Shown in pieces: positions 21,661-25,778 of a stretch of 25,778 bases of DNA. A program made the position numbers and the translations under genes. The notes below the pieces were generated by a model. It was not told the origin of the DNA and searched no databases. It saw only the letters and a list, made by a program, of their open reading frames with translations. The DNA is taken from contig QMPG01000008.1 in assembly GCA_003648455.1 (NCBI GenBank), positions 1 to 25,778 of the forward strand. Reading direction: 5' to 3'. Source of the stretch: Bacteroidota bacterium. GTDB lineage: Bacteria; Bacteroidota; Bacteroidia; Bacteroidales; B39-G9. Position 1 is the first letter of the stretch; every line of letters starts with the position of its first letter.

Positions 21661-22923
21661 ATGCTTAAGAAATATAATGTAGAAGTAAAATCGGAAATAG
21701 GAGAGTTAGAAGCAGTTATACTTCATACTCCCGGTAGCGAAGTGGAGAATATGACACCAAAAAATGCCGAGAGGGCTTTGTATAGTGATATTCTTAATCT
21801 AGCCGTTGCTCAAAAAGAATACTCTCAATTTAAAGCTGTACTTGACAAACATACCAAAACTTTTCAGGTTAAAGATTTATTAACCGAAATACTAAATAAT
21901 GATAGAGTAAAAGAAAGCCTTATTGATGAGATTTTTCTTAGTGAGAATGTTGATGAGAGTAAAGATTTCATGCTTTCTCTTTCAAATAAAGAGCTTGCAC
22001 GACAACTTATTGAAGGTGTTGAAATGAAAAAAGATAACTTAACTAAATATTTTTCTAAAGAACGTTATTCGCTTCGCCCTTTACATAATTTCTTTTTTAC
22101 TCGCGATGCTTCAATGTCAATAATGAATGAGGTACTCATTGGAAGAATGGCAAGTAGAGTTAGAGATAGAGAATCGAAAATAATGCAAGCCATTTTTGAT
22201 TATCATCCAAATTTTAATGCCAAAACTATTAATTCTATACAAGAGCCTTGTTTTAACGAGCAAATAAATATTGAAGGTGGAGATGTCTTAGTTGCAAGAG
22301 AAGATATTCTTCTCATCGGAACAGGGGCGCGTACTTCTTACCAAGGAATTGATTTTATTATTGAACAGTTTAAGAAAACAAAACAAAAAATGCATATAAT
22401 TGTTCAAGAATTACCACACACACCGGAATCTTTTATTCACCTTGACATGGTGTTTACTTTTATTGATAAAGATATATGTATGGTTTACGAACCATTAATT
22501 TTAAAACCTAATAAATATCATACAGTGCATATTTATATTGATAACGGGAAAATTCTTATTAATCAGGAAGTAAATATTATTGAGGCATTAAAAAAACTTG
22601 GTATGTCATTGAAACCGGTTTTTTGTGGAGGGAAAAAAGATATCTGGATACAGGAACGAGAACAATGGCATAGTGGAGCAAACTTTTTTGCAATGGCACC
22701 CGGTAAAATTATTGGATATAGTAGAAATGTAAATACAATAGAAGAACTTAATAAAAACGGCTTCGAGGTAATTAAAGCCAGAAATATTATGAATGATAAA
22801 GTAGACTTAACCAAGCTAAATAAGTATGTTGTTACAATCGAAGGTTCTGAGCTGTCACGTGGTGGTGGTGGTGCTAGATGTATGACAATGCCTGTTAAAA
22901 GAAAAGCAGTTAATTGGAAATAG
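21661..22923 (+). CDS. arcA: Arginine deiminase
   Basis: ArcA hydrolyses L-arginine to citrulline and ammonia, the first step of the arginine deiminase pathway, in the cytosol. The 420-aa protein has the guanidino-modifying enzyme residues: FTRD (146-149), IEGGD (204-208), HLDMVFTFID (260-269) with the catalytic His, and the nucleophile Cys407 in GGGGARCMTMPV. Length is normal. No ornithine carbamoyltransferase, carbamate kinase or arginine/ornithine antiporter gene is near it, so the remaining pathway is either elsewhere or the enzyme is used only for ammonia release. It has its own -7 box and a strong terminator. Confidence 0.95.
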   Translation: MLKKYNVEVKSEIGELEAVILHTPGSEVENMTPKNAERALYSDILNLAVAQKEYSQFKAVLDKHTKTFQVKDLLTEILNNDRVKESLIDEIFLSENVDESKDFMLSLSNKELARQLIEGVEMKKDNLTKYFSKERYSLRPLHNFFFTRDASMSIMNEVLIGRMASRVRDRESKIMQAIFDYHPNFNAKTINSIQEPCFNEQINIEGGDVLVAREDILLIGTGARTSYQGIDFIIEQFKKTKQKMHIIVQELPHTPESFIHLDMVFTFIDKDICMVYEPLILKPNKYHTVHIYIDNGKILINQEVNIIEALKKLGMSLKPVFCGGKKDIWIQEREQWHSGANFFAMAPGKIIGYSRNVNTIEELNKNGFEVIKARNIMNDKVDLTKLNKYVVTIEGSELSRGGGGARCMTMPVKRKAVNWK

Positions 22924-22940
22924 TATTAACAAATAAATAT

Positions 22941-22968
22941 AAAAGAACTCTTTTGAGTTCTTTTTTTT
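22941..22968 (+). terminator. Rho-independent terminator after arcA
   Basis: Perfect 10-bp stem AAAAGAACTC / GAGTTCTTTT with a TTTT loop and four further T. It ends 7 nt before the next ATG, so the downstream gene must start transcription within or after it, or rely on readthrough. Confidence 0.85.
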
Positions 22969-22975
22969 GATTACA

Positions 22976-23563
22976 ATGAGAAAGTTAAAAAATTCAGAGT
23001 TAGATCGTAAAAATATCGACGAGTATAAGAGTGCAAAAAAAAGTCCAATTATTATCGTTCTCGATAATATAAGAAGTTTAAATAATATTGGTTCTGTTTT
23101 TCGAACATCTGACGCATTTTTGGTTGAAGCAATTTATTTGTGCGGTATTACTGCTAAACCTCCTCATAAAGATATTCAAAAAACAGCTTTAGGAGCAACT
23201 CAATCTGTTGATTGGGAATATTTTGATACAACAAAAGAAGCAATCTTAAAGCTAAAAGAAAATAATTATCAAATTGTTTCTATTGAGCAAGTTGAGGGAA
23301 GCACTTCCTTAAATAATTTTGAAGTGGAGAAGCTTAAGAAATATGCTTTAGTCTTTGGTAACGAGGTAAAAGGAGTGGCTCAAGATATTGTTGATATGAG
23401 TGATGAGTGTATCGAAATACCTCAATATGGAACAAAACATTCGTTTAATATTTCAGTTAGTGCCGGAATTGTGATGTGGGATTTTTTTTCAAAGCTTAAT
23501 AACCTGAGCTCACCGTCAGCTGGCGATTCGGTTCCCGCTTTACTTCACCCTATCCATCGCTAA
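22976..23563 (+). CDS. SpoU/TrmH-family RNA 2'-O-methyltransferase with repeat-encoded C-terminus
   Basis: A SPOUT methyltransferase of 195 aa from ATG 22976; an in-frame TTG at 22967 lies inside the arcA terminator and is less likely. Motifs: LNNIGSVFRTSDAF (35-48), LVFGNEVKG (125-133) and a third motif IEIPQYGTKHSFNISVSAGI (147-166). The target is tRNA or rRNA; it cannot be told here. The last 19 codons (LSSPSAGD...HPIHR) and the stop are supplied by repeat copy E, which begins near 23505, so the native C-terminus (after FFSKLNN) has been replaced or extended. All catalytic motifs precede this junction, so activity is probably kept. Confidence 0.88.
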   Translation: MRKLKNSELDRKNIDEYKSAKKSPIIIVLDNIRSLNNIGSVFRTSDAFLVEAIYLCGITAKPPHKDIQKTALGATQSVDWEYFDTTKEAILKLKENNYQIVSIEQVEGSTSLNNFEVEKLKKYALVFGNEVKGVAQDIVDMSDECIEIPQYGTKHSFNISVSAGIVMWDFFSKLNNLSSPSAGDSVPALLHPIHR

Positions 23564-23597
23564 TTCATGCAATTCACTTCGTTTTTGCATGAATAAA
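23505..23597 (-). repeat. MITE-like repeat, copy E (partial, reversed), overlapping a gene end
   Basis: On the minus strand this is the left part of copy D: the hairpin ATTCATGCAA (23563-23572) / TTGCATGAAT (23585-23594), the block reading TTAGCGATGGATAG, then the nested insert in degenerate form (CGCCAGCTGACGGTGAGCTCA). The right end of the element is absent. It provides the last codons and stop of the methyltransferase gene. Confidence 0.85.
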
Positions 23598-23619
23598 CCA
23601 TAACAAAAACACATAACAA

Positions 23620-23652
23620 AAAAAGAGGCTGCTCATTGAGCAGCCTCTTTTT
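23620..23652. terminator. Bidirectional Rho-independent terminator
   Basis: Perfect 15-bp stem AAAAAGAGGCTGCTC / GAGCAGCCTCTTTTT with loop ATT. It lies between the convergent methyltransferase gene (plus) and the OmpA/TPR gene (minus), and the A and T flanks serve both directions. Confidence 0.9.
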
Positions 23653-23674
23653 GTATTTCTATATTTGTTAAATA

Positions 23675-25435
23675 TTATTGAACAATTGATTTGAAAGTAT
23701 CATCTTCAAAATATTTTGCAAATTCTATATCTGTTTTAGCTTTCTCTTTTAAAGAAGCATCTTTTTCAACAGCAGTACGTAAATTGTTGTAAATAAGATC
23801 AGCATTTTGTTGATGAACACCAATAATAGCTTTTAAATAATAAATTAAAGCATCATCTTGGTTTTCAACATTTTTAAGAATACCCAATGAAGCTTCAAAA
23901 GCATCAGCATTTTGAGTGTTCTTAAAGTTTAAAAATTTAGCTAATGCAAAGTTAAATGTGTTATATTTACTGCTTGCAAATAAATCTAATGCACTTTCGT
24001 ATTCACCTTTTTTAACTTTTATAATTGCTTGATTGTAACTTATTTCCTTACCTTGTTTTGCACCTGCAGCAGCATTGTAATACTCTTGTGCAGCTTCTAA
24101 ATCATTTTGTAGAAAAGCAACAACTCCTAAATTATTAAGTACCATAGCATTGTTTGCGTCAATCTTTTTAGCTTCTTCAAAAGCAGCTTTTGCTTCATCT
24201 AATTTATTTAGCTTGATATTAACATAACCAACATTGTTGTGTCCTCTTAAACATTCAGGATATTTTTTTACAACTGCTTTATAAATGTTTAATTGTTCGT
24301 TAAGATCTTCTGTTAAAGTAGCAGCATACATTAATTCTTCAAGATTTAATGTGTCTGGATTTGTTTTTGATAATTCTGTTAAAACAGAATCTGAATAACC
24401 AATAACAGCAATGTTAACTTTTAATTGAGATCTTCTTAATTTAGGTAAAATCTCGTCTGCAATAACTGTGTAAGCAGCTGAAATATTTTTAATTTCTTTT
24501 TCTCGTACATCAGGATCAGAATACATTGAAAGAACTCTTAAAATAAGGTCTTTATCTTGTATGTTTGAATTTTGCATTAATTTTTGAAAGCCTTCCCAGT
24601 CTTCAGGGGTTGATTCTGATTTAAAGAAATTTTCTTCTTTAGGTACGTCTACTTTGTTTCTCTTTAATTGTTTGTTAAAATATTTTTGAGTGTTTTTTAA
24701 ACGATTAGCAGCAAGTTTTGTGTTTAAATCAATTGCTCCATCAGGAGAAGCATAAGCTAAAAGCTCAACACCTTTAAATTCATAATTACTTTTTTCGCTT
24801 GCTTCTTTAACATACTCTTTTAAAGCAGCCATATCTTCAGCTTTAATTTCCGAATTACGAATGTTTGCTTTATTGATAATAAAATGAATATCAGCACCTT
24901 TTGATTGAGTAGTTACTCTAACAAATTTATCATCAGCTTTAATTGATTTTGGGTCTTTTTCAAGAAGATTTGCTGTTGCAATAACTCCATCAACAACTTT
25001 TTGTGCAGGAACGTCAACAGATTTGTCTTTTATTGAAGCTTTAACTCGTATTTCTAAATCAGATATTTTCATATCTTCTGAATATGGAATTTTGCTTGTT
25101 AAGTCAAAACCACCACCGCTTACAAAAGAAATAACTTGATTGTTTGCTTGAACATCTTCTCCCTGTAGAGTTTTTGTTTCAAAAGCTTTTTCACCGGCTT
25201 CATATTTTAATACGGGAGTAACTGTCATTGTAGCTTTTTTGTTGAAGTATTTTGGAGGAAAAGTTCCTTTCAATGTCATTTCAACGCTATCGCCATGCAT
25301 TGCCAATACCTCAGGAGTAACACTGTATCTTACTTCCGGAGCCAATTTTACCATTTTGTTTAATCCACCGCAACTAGTCAAAAATACGGCTGTTAATAAA
25401 ATAGATGCTAAATAACTAACATTCTTTCGTTTCAT
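23675..25435 (-). CDS. Large lipoprotein with OmpA-like domain and TPR repeats
   Basis: The 586-aa product has lipobox TSC (Cys22), then a beta-rich region (about 35-160). An OmpA-like segment follows (about 172-255), with GVELLAYASPDG (222-233) and the LNTKLAANRLKNTQKYF pattern (237-253) that corresponds to the peptidoglycan-binding loop of OmpA-C. The C-terminal half has TPR-like helix pairs, clearest at 380-450 (HNNVGYVNIKLNKLDEAKAAF, spanning the repeat consensus, and NNLGVVAFLQNDLEAAQEYY). It is likely a periplasm-facing outer-membrane lipoprotein acting as a scaffold between envelope and peptidoglycan. The organisation is common in Bacteroidales; no precise function is known to me. It is monocistronic with a shared terminator. 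Confidence 0.85.
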   Translation of the reverse strand: MKRKNVSYLASILLTAVFLTSCGGLNKMVKLAPEVRYSVTPEVLAMHGDSVEMTLKGTFPPKYFNKKATMTVTPVLKYEAGEKAFETKTLQGEDVQANNQVISFVSGGGFDLTSKIPYSEDMKISDLEIRVKASIKDKSVDVPAQKVVDGVIATANLLEKDPKSIKADDKFVRVTTQSKGADIHFIINKANIRNSEIKAEDMAALKEYVKEASEKSNYEFKGVELLAYASPDGAIDLNTKLAANRLKNTQKYFNKQLKRNKVDVPKEENFFKSESTPEDWEGFQKLMQNSNIQDKDLILRVLSMYSDPDVREKEIKNISAAYTVIADEILPKLRRSQLKVNIAVIGYSDSVLTELSKTNPDTLNLEELMYAATLTEDLNEQLNIYKAVVKKYPECLRGHNNVGYVNIKLNKLDEAKAAFEEAKKIDANNAMVLNNLGVVAFLQNDLEAAQEYYNAAAGAKQGKEISYNQAIIKVKKGEYESALDLFASSKYNTFNFALAKFLNFKNTQNADAFEASLGILKNVENQDDALIYYLKAIIGVHQQNADLIYNNLRTAVEKDASLKEKAKTDIEFAKYFEDDTFKSIVQ

Positions 25436-25493
25436 AATTTATTCTTTATTTGTTTTTAATTTTTATTATTTAAATTAAATGCTTTATAAAAAA

Positions 25494-25501
25494 CAAATGT
25501 A
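25494..25501 (-). promoter_or_regulatory. Bacteroidota -7 box of the OmpA/TPR lipoprotein gene
   Basis: The minus strand reads TACATTTG, fitting TAnnTTTG, 59 nt before the ATG at 25435. The expected -33 position holds TTTT rather than TTTG. Confidence 0.5.
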
Positions 25502-25591
25502 TGAATGTTTTTTTTAAAAAAAAAAGTTTTGTTCTAATAAATTTAAAGTTTACGGGATTTTGTGGCAAAATTTTATTTTGAGGTGCTGATA

Positions 25592-25778
25592 TTAATTTAT
25601 CAATCTTTTAATACCATTATTAAGTACTGCTACATGAAAATTTAAAAGTAAGCCGAGTTTATAGTTTCCCAACTTTAAATAAGTAAGTACTTGTGCAGTA
25701 TGAACATCATTAAGTGTTTCCACTGTTTTTATTTCAATTACTACTTTTTCTTCAACTAATAAATCTATTCTATATCCA
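25592..25778 (-). CDS. GxxExxY protein, C-terminal part (cut by window edge)
   Basis: Reading the minus strand from the window edge gives about 61 residues to a TAA at 25592-25594, with [20 protein letters not shown], then [20 protein letters not shown] and [15 protein letters not shown]. This is the C-terminal half of the GxxExxY family, small proteins with a PD-(D/E)xK nuclease-like core (the D...ExK pattern is visible as D-L-L...IEIK). Their role is unknown. The N-terminus with GxxExxY itself is outside the window. No frameshift is seen in this part. Confidence 0.85.
   Translation of the reverse strand, partial: GYRIDLLVEEKVVIEIKTVETLNDVHTAQVLTYLKLGNYKLGLLLNFHVAVLNNGIKRLIN

Noticed and set aside
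22967..22975. TTG start for the SpoU-family gene
   Set aside because: The TTG is part of the U tract of the arcA terminator; ATG at 22976 gives a normal start.

Overview
The window is a contiguous stretch of an AT-rich chromosome from a member of the Bacteroidota. The evidence is the gene families (DUF5723 barrel paired with a lipoprotein, DUF4476, head-GIN/DUF2807, membrane LytTR regulator, OmpA-TPR lipoprotein), the many lipoproteins with short lipoboxes, the near absence of Shine-Dalgarno sequences before start codons, and repeated TAnnTTTG (-7) boxes, some with TTTG 18-20 nt upstream, which is the Bacteroidota housekeeping promoter. I cannot name a genus. I see no tRNA, rRNA, CRISPR array, prophage, transposase or plasmid gene.

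Layout. 1-3.3 kb: apbE (periplasmic flavin transferase), a convergent small Cys-containing membrane protein, a DUF4476 secreted protein with a small membrane protein, and a cold-shock protein with its terminator. 3.4-5.9 kb: a membrane LytTR regulator and a nitronate monooxygenase-like flavoprotein, each next to a copy of a MITE-like repeat. 6.0-13.3 kb, all minus strand: an NhaC-type antiporter with an extra periplasmic domain, a DUF5723 barrel and its lipoprotein partner, gmhA (heptose synthesis for LPS), and hppA, a K+-dependent and probably Na+-pumping pyrophosphatase. 13.25-13.64 kb is a gene-free stretch with nested hairpins, possibly a small RNA. 13.6-17.7 kb, minus strand: two secreted/lipoprotein hypotheticals, prfB with its complete programmed +1 frameshift site, recX and prmC; PrmC methylates the GGQ motif of RF2, so prfB and prmC are functional partners. 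17.7-22.9 kb, plus strand: ribD, then after a strong promoter a run of five small envelope genes (GIN adhesin, thioredoxin-like lipoprotein, DUF4190, DUF2752, MORN lipoprotein), then arcA. 22.9-25.8 kb: a SpoU-family RNA methyltransferase whose C-terminus is encoded by a repeat, a large OmpA/TPR lipoprotein on the opposite strand, and the end of a GxxExxY gene cut by the window edge.

Themes. Several genes touch sodium bioenergetics (ApbE and a possible NqrM-like protein that mature Na+-translocating flavoproteins, NhaC, Na+-type HppA). Most genes are ordinary housekeeping or envelope genes. The most distinctive content is non-coding: a family of about 170-bp elements with TTAACCCG/CGGGTTAA ends in at least five full or partial copies, a GC-rich palindrome nested in two unrelated repeat families, and a cluster of palindromes between prmC and recX. 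I found no convincing new multi-gene defence or secretion system.
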